From Haliotis asinina (Eukaryota > Mollusca > Gastropoda > Lepetellida > Haliotidae), in the NCBI RefSeq assembly GCF_037392515.1, contig NC_090291.1, positions 43,083,001 to 43,147,000 of the forward strand: 64,000 nucleotides of DNA. Reading direction: 5' to 3'. How positions within the stretch are numbered: the first letter of the stretch is position 1; each line of letters starts with the position of its first letter. The notes beneath the pieces were generated by a model that searched no databases, was not told the DNA's origin, and saw only the letters and a list, made by a program, of their open reading frames with translations. Positions 11,957-23,986 of the stretch are shown here, in pieces. Made by a program: the position numbers and the translations under genes.

Positions 11957-13110
11957 AACACAGAGCTTTACTGCCAGCAACATATACAGTACACTTAGAA
12001 TACTAAGCCTTGAGATTCCTTTGAATTTAGGTATTCTATAAATATAACAAAATTCAACCTATATCTATGAAGTTGAAGTTATTTGTGAAAGCCCTAATCA
12101 AGAGTGACCAAACTCCAGTATGCGCCTCCTCATGCTCCAATGCACACAGTGATCTGATTCGTCTCCATCGCAACTTAGGCTGCGTTTAACAGTACTTCAG
12201 TCAGTTTACTGTATCGGTCGAAATCTTACAATGAATGAATGAATGAATGAATGAAGAGCAAGAAGTATATGTGAATGAATGAAAGAAATGATAAAAGAAA
12301 GAAGTGCATATGTGAATGAATGAGAAAGGAATAATAAAAGAAAGAAGTACATATGTGAATGAATGAAAGAATAAAAACATGCTAAAGAACGCAAAACTAT
12401 CGTTAGATCACATGTGTTAACATCAGCTTGTTATTGTCTCCCTGGTCAGACGTAACAATTGTCAGACAGGTTAAAACAACAAACTATCTGGTTGACTGCA
12501 CAGCTGCCTGTTGACGTAGTATACCCACATCACCTACTTTTCCTGCGTAACCTTCATCTACATCACCACCCTTAATATATTGAGCAGAGAGCACAGAAGG
12601 CCCTATAGCTGTAACCACTGAACCGTGGCGTCTCTCTGCTCCCAAGTTCCCAAGTGGGGGTGTCCTTCTCTACCTCTTCCATTAATCTTTAAAACATCGA
12701 ACAAGCTCAACGCATGCATTTTTTTACTCAAATGTGATGTTATACATATCATAAGAGTATTTTTATGTATTATTCAGTTGATAAATTATTATTTCATGAT
12801 ACATATATGTACAATATTTTGCTTCGATTCTGTAACTACCTACATTATGACATTGAGACCATTCTGATTTATCGAGTAAAATACGATTGTATAGTTTTGA
12901 GTTTGAATCTTGGCATATTTTACCGGTTTGCCACTTTTGCACTCTGCCCTTTTAAAGGGGGCGTGTATATTTTGGTGGTTTTTAGTATTCCATCTATTCA
13001 TTTGGATTTATTAATTTATTTGTTTTTGTTTTGTTTTGTTTTGTTTTTTACTGCCAGTGGGTCTGTTAGTCTTCTTTGATAACTGTAGATTTATTCTGAC
13101 GTTTGACGAG

Positions 13111-16100
13111 CGGAACATGAAGTGTTGTTATCATGTATGTTATGTAATTATATTATTGGTATGGAGCGGCAGTGATATGTATGTTTATGCTTGCCAATCC
13201 AGTCCCGATTACATGAGGAGATTAGTTTAAAGTATAGATTAACGTTTCCATACTATTAATGTGTAATCATTATATCGGGCCATGAGGAATACGTAATGTA
13301 ATCAAGATTGACTTTGCGTTTACTTTTCTATTTTTTAAATAAATTTTCACTATTTTTGCTACACTCGAAAAGATTTTCTTTGCCTTTCGTGATTGTGGTC
13401 TCTAAGTATTTTAGAAATTATGTTGTTGAGACAACTAGAACTGTTGATCTGCAGTCTTTCAAAATTCATTTTCACGAGATATATTCTCCCTTTTTACCAG
13501 TTCTCAAAATGAACATATAACCGTTTACACAAAGGTATCTTCCCGTAAAATAAGTAGGACGAAAAGTGAAGTATAGGAGCGCATTCGCCATAACTGAAAT
13601 TGTTAAAATGATCCTGAAAACTGTCATTTTCAACATTCACCTTGCAAGCAATTTTATCAAGAAACTGAATAACTATTTTACTAATGGAAGGAGTGAATTG
13701 AAAGCCCATTTTATTAACTGAAGTCACTGATTGAACTCGCTAACATCGATTCACTTACATTCTGGTACACGTGTCTTATTTCGTTTCCTGAGGACACACA
13801 TTTTACTTTTTTTTATAGAAAATCCGTGTCTAATCCCATAAAACAACACCGTTGTCACTACACCAAACGATTTTGACCTCGACCTAAAACAAAGGTTTAA
13901 CTTACAGGACTACCTGTAAGATATCCCTTTCTTGATAACGAGTTTAACAGCTACGCCGAAATGCTGCTTACCTTATAAGAAGTTGTATATAGAACTTTCG
14001 TGGTTTTTGTCCATATGATCATGACCTGAACAGATATTACTTTGTCAAAGACTTCATGAGTGATTTTCAAGTTCTAATCCACACACAGATTTCCACTTTT
14101 TCATCATTTTGACTTTTATCTCAGTTTGTTGAGTATCTCAGCATAACTGGCAAAGACAATGGAAACTGAGCGGAACGATGACGCTTTCTGTTTCTTCCGC
14201 GTTCACTTACGTAATTTCCGCAAAGCGCCTACGACAATTTGCGCCGAAAAAGTCATGTCTCGTCCGCTGGTTTGTTTATTGGAGTAAAACAGCTGCCGCT
14301 TTCAAGTGTATTTTACTTGTCATATACAAAATTCATCCATGGATCACATTAGGTCATTAGGGTACACCAGCTTTGAAATGAACAGGTGTTCGTGAGTGTA
14401 TATGGATGAAAAAGACAGATTGCGCAAGACGCGCAGCCAAATATCTCACATTCAAAGGAAATCTCGAATTGATTGTTTTATAAGGCGTCGAGCTGACCAG
14501 TTGGTTTTGGTGTTGTGTATAAACCTCCTTTGCAAGAACTTTGTCAAGCATACCTGCTTTGTCCTTTTGCAAGACCTGCACATATTAGTGTTTGAAAGAC
14601 ATTAACATTTATGTGCGTGTGCTCTGGAAAACATTGTCCGGCACGATATTCCTTCCAGTTTAGTTATTGTGTGCATGCTGCATTTCAATTTTGGAAATGT
14701 GCTTAAAACATATTTTGATTCTCAAAGAATGTGGTTCGTTTAGCAAGTAAAATATTGCTTTGATTAACACTTCACCAGTACTATACAATATTACAGAATA
14801 CACTTAACCGGATACACAAAAACGACAAATTATAGCATTGTGATTAGGGGTATATGGGGTTATAGGAGTCCCTTTTTATCCACCGAGACAAGCCCTACAC
14901 GCCCTGGTGGGGTGTGGATTCGGGGGAGGGGGTAACGGAGGAGATGACCAAGACACACGTACTCCATACGCTATCATGGTCTTCCTTACTGCTTGAAGAT
15001 CGACCTTTTCTCACTGTGGTCTATGATGACTTCGGTGAACGGAAAAGAACTTATTCACTGTGAAAACCAGAAAATAGTTGAATCCGTCCACGATTTTATC
15101 ATAAAACACAAAGCTTGATTTTTAATTTTTTAACAGAAACTAATTAACTTGTCAAAAACCTTCTCACAAATGTTCAGTGTTTCTACAAAGAGCTAGTCAG
15201 ACACAACATACCGTAACTTTATTTTTCATGTTTACTTATATGATAGTTGTATTTGATGTAATGATATGTATGCATGTGTTATTATATGATAGTTCATATG
15301 GATGACGACACATGCTTCATTTATATTTTGTATTATATGCTGTATGAGTGAGGTACTGTAAAGCTTGTTCACCAGTCCCAATCAGAGTTACAAAACACAC
15401 AAATATACAACAACATGGAGATGTGTGGAGAAAATAGAGACATATGGAGAACAGCAATGTCATGACTGAACAGAAATCATTCCCTCTGTTGGTGAAGGCC
15501 GTGTGGGATTAGTTAAACAAAGAAATCTAGTCGACCATGTCTCCTTATCCTCTTACTCCTTAAACAAACGACTTGCCTGGGCTGTCTAAAATTGAACTGA
15601 AATGTTTGTAAATTCGATGTTTCGGGTATTACGTAAGGAGGTAATCAGGTGTCAACACTATGGCGTTCGACGTTCCGGACATGAGGGAAAACCAAATACG
15701 TTATAAAGTACAGTAATGTGGTCACTATGAGCGAGGCAGACAGTCTGATGAGCACAGCTCATTACGGAAATCTCTTGTCTTTGGAGCTGCTCGTTGAGAC
15801 GGTGAAGCCTTCTGTCAAGTTCTTCTTTATTCTTTATTGTGGCCACTGTGTCACAATATGCTGCTTACATTGCTCACAGACCCTCGATTCACGATGACGC
15901 CAACTTTACCGACTACTGTTCGTGCGACGACTATCATTCAGGAATTGGTTCCACTGCTCATTCTTTCATTGATGTCTTTGTGTATGTGTTTTAGCTCGTT
16001 AATTAGCGTAGAGACGAGTCTTCTGCTATTCTCGGGCACAAGTTCTCCAAGGCAGTCGACGCTCCGGGTGTCATTAGAACAGTGTTGAGCACTGTCACAC

Positions 16101-16324
16101 TCCACTGCTTTTCGACAGCCCTGTTGTGTATTTGATAAAACAATCGACAATCCGGGTGTGAACCAAAAGAGGATACCACCATTCTCATCGCTAGATGAAA
16201 TGGGATGAAGAAAACCCGCATACTCTTCATCACATTGCTACACCGTATTTACCATAACGAATGTTTAAATAGCACTTTATGTAAATAGAGCATCAAAACA
16301 AGCTGAAACCATGTATTATATTAA
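13111..16324. other. Spacer of the giant inverted repeat, mostly unassigned
   Basis: No intact transposase or other long frame. Only 15658-16233 on the minus strand looks faintly coding (separate entry). A G-rich stretch lies at 14905-14940. Confidence 0.4.
15658..16233 (-). pseudogene. Possible decayed coding region in the spacer
   Basis: Three minus-strand frames follow one another: one with ELVPENSRRLVSTLINELKH, one with WNQFLNDSRRTNSSR and a CEQCKQHIVTQW piece, and one with KEELDRRLHRLNEQLQRQEI (helical, coiled-coil-like). Codon use looks coding but frames switch and stops intervene. It may be a broken gene of the host element or a set of small exons. No family recognised. Confidence 0.25.
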
Positions 16325-17600
16325 AGGTCACATGCAACCAAAAAATCAAACATTATTAAAACACATTTATCACTTATTCATGACATATAATATACATTGC
16401 TGCTTTTAAAAAAACGAATAAACAAAATTATAAGCGTACAATCGCGATTCAAAAGTGCAATATTTTGTACTTGGGCTCACTTCCCTCGAAACGAAGCGTG
16501 CGGGAGACCGAACCCAGTCATAGCGGGTGGATATGCACTCAAGTGTAACGACGGTTTCCGATTGGCTGTTTCATTTGCAGATATGCTGAGGGTTCATTAT
16601 GTGTACAGAAAGATGATCTGTTTGATGGGTATTTTAGAAGTATAGCCAGTAACAAGAAAGTAAGATTCTGTATGGATAACAACTTCTTTTTGTGTACTTG
16701 ATGCGTCGTTTCAGTGTGGATTCATATACTGTTGTCAAACAAAATCATATACACTAAAAGAAGTCGTTATCCATGAAGAATGTACAGAGAGATGTTCGGT
16801 TTGGAAAATACATGTTCTCGCTCGATCCAATTAAAAATCATGTCAATAGAGATGGTCAACTACTGCGTGGCTGGAATCTGTCATTCGTCCAAGTACAAAG
16901 CAGGACTTGAAACTGACAAGAGTTTGCACCAGTTTCCGTCAGATCCAGTCATCCGAAAAAAATGAATGTAGTATGTTTGCAACCCACAGACATAAAAACA
17001 TGTCATGTGTATCACACGTGCCTAATTACATAATGTGGCAGACACGGGACCTCGGGTACACGAGTCATAATTCAACTTATTTTCTTTATGTCGTATAGTC
17101 TGATAGGTGTCAAGTTCAAATTGCACGTGGTCAATGATTGAAGCTGTGTATTGCATATTGTCTTTAGCAGACAGGCAGGCAGACATATAGGCGTGAATAA
17201 ACCAGACACTGAGCTTTCTCTGTGACAGAGACTGCTTACCACAATCAACAAGTTTTTTTTACGTAAGGAGAAGATTATTTAATTGTTTGTGTACACAACC
17301 AAGATTAGGCTACTGCTCACAACCTCAGACGCTGGGCATGCATACTGTTTCGAGCTCCGCGAACCTATTCACTGCGCATGCGTCACCGGCGCAGCGCAGC
17401 ACAGCTGTTGAAACCAGTTTTCCCCCTAACGCTGGGGGGAATGTAGTGAAACGTTTGAACTCCGATTTCGCGGGCTTTTTTTTCATCGCGTTTTTTTCAA
17501 CTTTATAGGTTGAATTGGCATTTTTTATGATTTGTTTCGGTAAATGCATACCGAAAGGTACCAGAATCCGCAAAGTTGTGTTTTACGTTGCATGTGACCT
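16325..17600. mobile_element. TTAA-flanked non-autonomous element with THAP fragment
   Basis: Ends are AGGTCACATGCAAC (16325) and its exact reverse complement (to 17600), each bordered by TTAA (16321-16324, 17601-17604), the target signature of piggyBac-type elements. Internally it holds an inverted pair around 16671-16775 ('ggataacaacttctttt' and 'aaaagaagtcgttatcc') and a short THAP-like coding piece. It is about 1.28 kb, too small for a transposase. Related debris lies at 9685-9845. Confidence 0.75.
16852..16966 (+). pseudogene. THAP-type zinc finger fragment
   Basis: Reads MVNYCVAGICHSSKY, a 10-residue gap, then SLHQFPSDPVIRKK. THAP domains share a CxxxxC near the N-terminus and an F-P-x-D-P-x-x-R-x-x-W block; both are present up to the Trp, where an AAAAAAATGA run puts a stop in frame. 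The second zinc pair (C..H) is not in frame. THAP domains bind DNA and are found in P-superfamily transposases and many host proteins. It looks like a broken exon captured by the TTAA element. Confidence 0.6.
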
Positions 17601-18088
17601 TTAACATGGTACTAACTATAGTCGATTCGAACCACTGCTCTACAGTTCACTGACTGCCTTGGATGCAGGCTTTTCCCACGTGGCGGGGTAAAACTTAATG
17701 ATCTATTCTCCCTCGCAAGGCCACGTGAACCAACCAGAAATGGACATTCTTAAATGGGGTAGGAGAAATATGCCCTGTAGGTTCTCGTCAAACGTCAGAA
17801 TAAATTTACAGGTACCAAAGCAGACTCACTCGCTGGGCGACTAGCAATGAAAAAAAACCAAACAAAGCAAAAACAGATAGATCAATTAATTTAAACAAAT
17901 AGATGGAATACTAAAAACCACCTAAATATTAGCATGCACGCATCGTTTAAAAAGATAGAGCGCTAAAGTGGCAAGATTCAAACTCAAAACTATTCAATCG
18001 AATTTTACTCGATAAATCAAAATGGTCTCAATGTCATAATGTGGTTAGTTACAGAATCAAAGCAAAATATTTTACATGTTTATGTACG

Positions 18089-18630
18089 ATTTATTTAGCA
18101 AAGCCAGAAGAATCCCCGACAAACACGGCCGCTTCTCCTCAATATGTGGGTTTGTGAGAGTGAGGGTACTCCCTACAAGGCTCACTCCCATTAGTTAACA
18201 AGGCGTCCTCCCATTTTATGTATTTTTAACTCGATAGGTACGGAAAATTAATTAGGCGATGTGGGTATGTCATGACTGGTTGATTTCTCAGGATTAGGTG
18301 AATTCGGTATGGTAGAGTCGATATACTATGATCATAGGGGATTTAGCAACCATGTTGGATTGAAGGAATGACAAAACTCTGTGATAGATTAATGAGTGTC
18401 TTTTTTAAGCATTATGAAAATGGTAATGGTAAATTAACACAAAATGCCCTAAACCTGTCCAGCGTGTCATATATATATATATATATATATATATCATCAC
18501 CTACTTTTCCTGCGTAACCTTCATCTACATCATAAAATAATATTATATATATATATTATATATATATAATAATATTTTATGATGTAGATGAAGGTTACGC
18601 TACATCATAAAATAATATTATATATATATA
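18089..18630. repeat. Insertion in right arm with (AT)n and a 44-bp palindrome
   Basis: Absent from the left arm, where the flanks join near 12790-12800. It ends in (AT)n (18473-18494) and a near-perfect palindrome (18512-18555 against 18557-18600) built around a copied 'gcgtaaccttcatctacatc' piece whose normal position is about 18860. It looks like a template-switch product. Confidence 0.7.
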
Positions 18631-19320
18631 TTTATCAACTGAATAATACATAAAAATACTCTTATGATTATGTATAACATCACATTTTAATAAAAAGATG
18701 CATGCGTTGAGCTTGTTCGATGTTTTAAAGATTAATGGAAGAGGTAGAGAAGGACACCCCCACTTGGGAACTTGGGAGCAGAGAGACGCCACGGTTCAGT
18801 GGTTACAGCTATAGGGCCTTCTGTGCTCTCTGCTCAATATATTAAGGGTGGTGATGTAGATGAAGGTTACGCAGGAAAAGTAGGTGATGTGGGTATACTA
18901 CGTCAACAGGCAGCTGTGCAGTCAACCAGATAGTTTGTTGTTTTAACCTGTCTGACAATTGTTACGTCTGACCAGGGAGACAATAACAAGCTGATGTTAA
19001 CACATGTGATCTAACGATAGTTTTGCGTTCTTTTGGAAGGGATGGCCGTGGTGTATCATTTATTCTTTCATTCATTCACATATGTACTTCTTTCTTTTAT
19101 TATATCTGTCTCATTCATTCACATATGCACTTCTTTCTTTTATCATTTCTTTCATTCATTCACATATACTTCTTGCTCTTCATTCATTCATTCATTCATT
19201 CATTCATTGTAAGATTTCGACTGATACAGTAAAATGGCTGAAGTACTGTTAAACGCAGCCTAAGTTGCGATGGAGACGAATCAGATCACTCAGTGCATTG
19301 GAGCATGAGGAGGCGCATAC

Positions 19321-19617
19321 TAATTAGTACAAATGGTAAAGAAAACATGCGAGTGACCTACCCCTGTTGTGGATAATTTCTGGTCTGACAAATAGGAGAA
19401 TACCCCATAAAACCTCGGACGAAGAAAAGCCGGGACGGGCAAACGGGAATTACTAAAATGGAGACCACACTATTAAAACGAAACATGCTAAACTGGGTAG
19501 GTACACTTAAAACTACTAGGTAGGTACATTTGGCAATTGTCAGTGGAATTGGCAAGACATATTTCAATACAGTTTAAAGATCTCACAACACCGTTTATTA
19601 GTGTGTCCCAGCATAGT
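19321..19617. mobile_element. Small insertion in right arm, unknown family
   Basis: The left arm reads straight across this point (around 12118-12124). The insert is bounded by the trinucleotide ACT on each side, a possible 3-bp target duplication. No terminal repeats or coding sequence seen. Confidence 0.45.
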
Positions 19618-19745
19618 CACTGGAGTTTGGTCACTCTTGATTAGGGCTTTCACAATTAACTTCAACTTCATAGATATAGGTTGAATACCTAAATTCAAAA
19701 GAATCTCAAGGCTTAGTATTCTAAGTGTACTGTATATGTTGCTGG

Positions 19746-19990
19746 AAGTAAAGAGCTTCAACAACCCATGCTTGCCATAAAAGGCGACTATGCGTGCCGT
19801 AAGAGGCGACTAACGGGATGGGGTGGTCAGGCTCGCTGACTTGGTTGACACATGTCATCAGTTCCCAATTGTGCAGGTCGATGTTCATGCTGTTGATCAC
19901 TGGATTGTCTGATCCAAACTCGATTATCTACAAACCGCCGCCATATTGCTGGGATATTACTGAGTGCGACATAAAACTAAACTCACGAAA
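19746..19990 (+). repeat. Abalone-type SINE in right arm
   Basis: Mirror of 11693-11956, at the same point in the arm. Confidence 0.85.
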
Positions 19991-19999
19991 TTAAACTGA

Positions 20000-21620
20000 A
20001 TTGTCATTAGAATTTCATCTATTTTTAAACCACATGTTTACAAAATAAAGAAAACGAGCAAACGAAAATATTTTCGTCCACGAGCGAGATTAGTCGAAAT
20101 AAGAACGGAATGATTTCATTTTTTTTGGTCATGATACCTATAAACACACTTTCATTCATATATTTACAACCTCCAAGACAATAAAAAAAAACTATGAAAA
20201 TTTAAGTGGAAGTCCAGATTCTTGTACATGTTACAAATTAGCAGAATTAAGTCAAAATGAGTTGGATTTTGTGCCATGATACTTACAAATATATCCTCAT
20301 TCATTTACAACCTCCAAAACACAGGAAAAGATGTATTTTGAGTAAAAGTGATTATTCTGGCATATTTTTAAAAATCTTCCTGAACTCGCAAAATTAAGTC
20401 AAAATGAGTCATGATACTCATAATGGCACTTTCATTCATTTACATCCTCCAAAACATTAGAAAAGATGTATTTGGAGTGAAAAGGAAATATTCTCGCTCA
20501 TGGGCCCAATGTTTTTCGCCCATGGACGAGATGTTTTTGAAAATCGGTCTCAATTAGCAGAATTAAGTCATAATGAGTTGGATTTTGTGCCATGATACTT
20601 ACAAATATATCCTAATTCATTTACAACCTCCAAACCACAGGAAAAGATGTATTTTGAGTGAAGGCAAATATTCCAAAATGTCTTTCTCCCATGGGCGAGA
20701 GTTTTCAAAATTGCTCTCATTTAGAGGAATTAAGTCAAAATGAGTTGAAATTTCTGTCCTGATACTCATAAATGTACTTTCATTCATTTACATCCTCCAA
20801 ATATTGGAAAAGATGTGTTTGGGGTAAAAGGAAATATTCTCGCCCATGGGCCAAAATGTCTTTCTCCCATGGGCGAGAGTTTTCAAATTGCTCTCATTTA
20901 GAGGAATTAAGTCAAAATGAGTTGAAATTTCTGTCCTGATACTCATAAATGTACTTTCATTCATTTACATCCTCCAAATATTGGAAAAGATGTGTTTGGG
21001 GGTAAAAGTAAATATTCTCGCCCATGGGCCAAAATGTTTTTCGCCCATGGGTGAGATTTTGTTAAATAGCTCTAAATTAACGGAATTGATTCAAAATGAG
21101 TTGAATTTTGTGACATGATACTTACGAACATACTTTCATCCATTCACAACCTCCAAAACATGGGAAAAGGTGTATTTTGAGTAAAAGTAAATATTCTCAC
21201 CCATGGGCCAAATGGTTTTCGCCCATGGGCGAAGCGTTTTGAAAAATCACTCTTAATTAGCCGAATTAAGTCAAACTAAGCTTAATTTCGTGTCAAGACA
21301 ATAATAAATACAAGTTCATTCATTGAAAAGCTCAAAGCCTGGAACAAAAACATGTAGTTTCAATGAAATTAATTATTCTCGTCCATGGGCCAATATGTTT
21401 TTCACCCATGGGCGAGATTTTTTAAAATCGCTGTCAGTTAGCAGAGTCAAGTCACAACAAGCTGAAATTTGTGTCATGATACTTATTAACATTTTTTCAT
21501 TCATTTACAACCTCCAAAACATTTATTCTGGATGAAATTAAACACTTTCGCCCATGGGCCTGCCCATGGGGCTGCCCATGGGCCTACCCATTGGCCACTG
21601 TTCGCCCATGGGCGTGCCCA
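20000..21620 (-). repeat. Mirror tandem array with CCCATGGGC palindromes
   Basis: The same units as 10240-11580 in reverse complement. A duplicated unit (20696-20870 and 20871-21045) is present here and single in the left arm. Confidence 0.85.
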
Positions 21621-21797
21621 TGGGCGAGCGAGTTTAAATTTTGAGTTTTCGAAAAAAATTTTTTTCATTTTTTCATCCTTAGCACATACATAACAGCTGT
21701 CTGTTTAATTTTGCGAAATCCCTTATGAGAGAGTGGCCACAGTGCTGAGAGTTTCTGGACTTTTGTGAGTCCAGAATTAAATTGTGACGTGTTAACC

Positions 21798-22640
21798 CAT
21801 GTTGTGTAGTATTAGAAATGCTAATTTCATTGTTCAGCCTGAAAACTGAAATGTTTTAAATCATGTGTATGGAAACATAGACAAATATATTATGACAAGC
21901 AGTCTGTGTCACAGACAAAACGCAATGTCTGTTAATTGTCACCTGTCACTCTGCTTGTCTGCTAGTGGCAATAGGCAATACTCAACTTCAATCATTGACC
22001 AACTTAACACCTGTCAGACTATACACCATAAACAAACTACACTGATGTATGGCTCGTGCACCTGGTGTCTGTCTCTGTCACATTATGTAATTACACAGAC
22101 AGGCAGGTGCAATTCCTGTACACATGACATGTTAGTACGTCTGTGGGCTGCAAACAAACTACCTCCATTTTTCCCGGATGACTGGGTCGGACGGAACTGG
22201 GTGCAAACTCAGATTGTCAGTTTCAAGTTCTGTATGTACAAAACCCATTATTTCAATATATAGTATTTCTGGATAACAACTTCTTCTACTGTATATGCTT
22301 AGATGTGGATGGATGGGTCATAATGCCATTGGAATATTGTCAAACAGTTTAACACAGTATTTTGTACGAATCCACGAGTGTCTAACATTAGTCTTTCTAT
22401 TTCTGTTTGAAAAACATGTAACTGGTAATATGATGACGGTACACTAGAACACAGCTGATATAAACTGTAACCATCACAGACACATTTATACAATTTAACA
22501 TTTCAACCACTGGCCTTTGTTACGAAAACACGCCAATCAACGTATCTCACTGGCTTCTGTCAAGATGAGATGACAATTAACTCACTGGGGTCAATTGAAA
22601 AAGGGTAGCAATAACAAATATATACGGGATATTGTACCAT
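21798..22640. other. Intergenic, no supported feature
   Basis: A 132-codon frame at 21865-22263 has no splice or family support. A 'ggataacaacttcttct' stretch at 22270 resembles the inner repeat of the TTAA element at 16.7 kb. Confidence 0.3.
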
Positions 22641-22647
22641 GTTAGTC

Positions 22648-22896
22648 CGTTGTAGGACAATTTCCACCCAGACAATTCCCAAGCAGACAATTGCCACCCG
22701 GACAACCCCCACCCCAAAATAAAAGTAGCATGAAGAACATAGTTCAGTTTCAACATTTGTTCATTTTAACATATGTACCCATATAACAATATATATTGTG
22801 GGAATTGTCCTAAGTGGGAATTGTCCTAGGTGGGAATTGACCTAAATGGGAATTGTCCAGGTGGCATTTTTCCTGGTGGGAATTGTCCTGCTCCCC
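22648..22896. mobile_element. Short foldback element with repeated GGGAATTGTCC units
   Basis: The left side has four units of the type GACAATTCCCACC and the right side about six of the reverse complement (GGTGGGAATTGTCC), separated by about 100 bp. GTTAGTC occurs directly at 22641-22647 and 22897-22903, a candidate 7-bp target duplication. No coding capacity. Confidence 0.55.
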
Positions 22897-22950
22897 GTTA
22901 GTCATTCTTGAATGGGATTTTGTTCAAAGACTTTTTTCCTATGGGATTTT

Positions 22951-23986
22951 GTCCGTCCCCCAATGAGACGGTTGACAGTAACATGTTACTCCGCGGGTCT
23001 TTTTAACCAACTTCGGTTCACAACTCAAGCATGGCGCAAGACTTTCATTAGTTTTTTTCAACTTACGTTAAGAAGGTAAGACACGCATACGCGGTATCGG
23101 GTTATATTAATAATAACTTCGTGTTAACTGCACATAGCAACGTGTCTGTGTAGGTTCTTACACCATGTTCAAGGTAACAGTGACAACAACCAAGTGATTA
23201 GAATTATTGAACGCTGTGACAAACATCATGTACTTGAATAACAAGGAGTAGATAACTGGATCAGACCAGGTGGGAACTAAAACCAACAAACAGCACAGCC
23301 ATGAAGCAAATAATCAAGAGGCATTAAGTACTAAAAACAGTAGTAAACGAACGGGTGCTGATTGATAAAGTCTGCCTCACCTGACCTCGTTGCCAAGAGG
23401 TACGCCTGAAACATAGTGTATGGAATAAGTCTAACACAGAACTGAACCAAAACATCTAATGGTATAATGTCCGTCCCCCAATGAGACGGTTGACAGTAAC
23501 ATGTTACTCCGCGGGTCTTTTTAACCAACTTCGGTTCACAACTCAAGCATGGCGCAAGACTTTCATTAGTTTTTTTCAACTTACGTTAAGAAGGTAAGAC
23601 ACGCATACGCGGTATCGGGTTATATTAATAATAACTTCGTGTTAACTGCACATAGCAACGTGTCTGTGTAGGTTCTTACACCATGTTCAAGGTAACAGTG
23701 ACAACAACCAAGTGATTAGAATTATTGAACGCTGTGACAAACATCATGTACTTGAATAACAAGGAGTAGATAACTGGATCAGACCAGGTGGGGACTAAAA
23801 CCAACAAACAGCACAGCCATGAAGCAAATAATCAAGAGGCATTAAGTACTAAAAACAGTAGTAAACGAACGGGTGCTGATTGATAAAGTCTGCCTCACCT
23901 GACCTCGTTGCCAAGAGGTACGCCTGAAACATAGTGTATGGAATAAGTCTAACACAGAACTGAACCAAAACATCTAATGGTATAAT
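22951..23986. repeat. 518-bp tandem duplication
   Basis: 22951-23468 and 23469-23986 are the same sequence; I found a single difference (gggaact against ggggact). Open frames inside are short and unsupported. Confidence 0.9.

Larger units (their letters stand above)
10081..13110 (+). repeat. Left arm of giant inverted repeat (3.03 kb)
   Basis: Pairs with 17784-21793. From the outside in: unique end (10081-10240), CCCATGGGC-rich tandem units (10240-11580), a reversed SINE (11695-11956), GAAT microsatellite (12229-12370) and an AT-rich part, ending at 'gacgtttgacgag'. The open frames inside (such as runs of HGPAHGP) are products of the palindromes and not genes. Confidence 0.9.
10081..21793. 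mobile_element. Giant inverted-repeat (foldback-type) element
   Basis: The sequence at 10081-13110 recurs in reverse complement at 17784-21793, with a non-repeated spacer at 13111-17783. Outer ends begin AACACGTCACAATTTAATTC on each side, and both are followed outward by the 4-mer AACC in direct orientation (10077-10080, 21794-21797), a possible target duplication. The outer third of each arm consists of tandem units with CCCATGGGC palindromes; the inner part holds a SINE, GAAT microsatellite and unique DNA. Long inverted arms with internal tandem repeats are the hallmark of foldback elements (Drosophila FB, Galileo). No intact transposase is visible. A local inverted duplication or an assembly artefact are alternatives. 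Confidence 0.6.
17784..21793 (-). repeat. Right arm of giant inverted repeat (4.01 kb)
   Basis: Reverse complement of the left arm, with three extra pieces that account for its greater length: about 540 bp at 18089-18630, about 290 bp at 19321-19617, and one additional tandem unit of about 175 bp around 20870-21045. Both arms share the same SINE at the same place, so the arms were made or homogenised after that SINE inserted. Confidence 0.9.

Noticed and set aside
21865..22263. 132-codon plus-strand ORF beside the giant inverted repeat
   Set aside because: No motif or splice support; codon use looks random.
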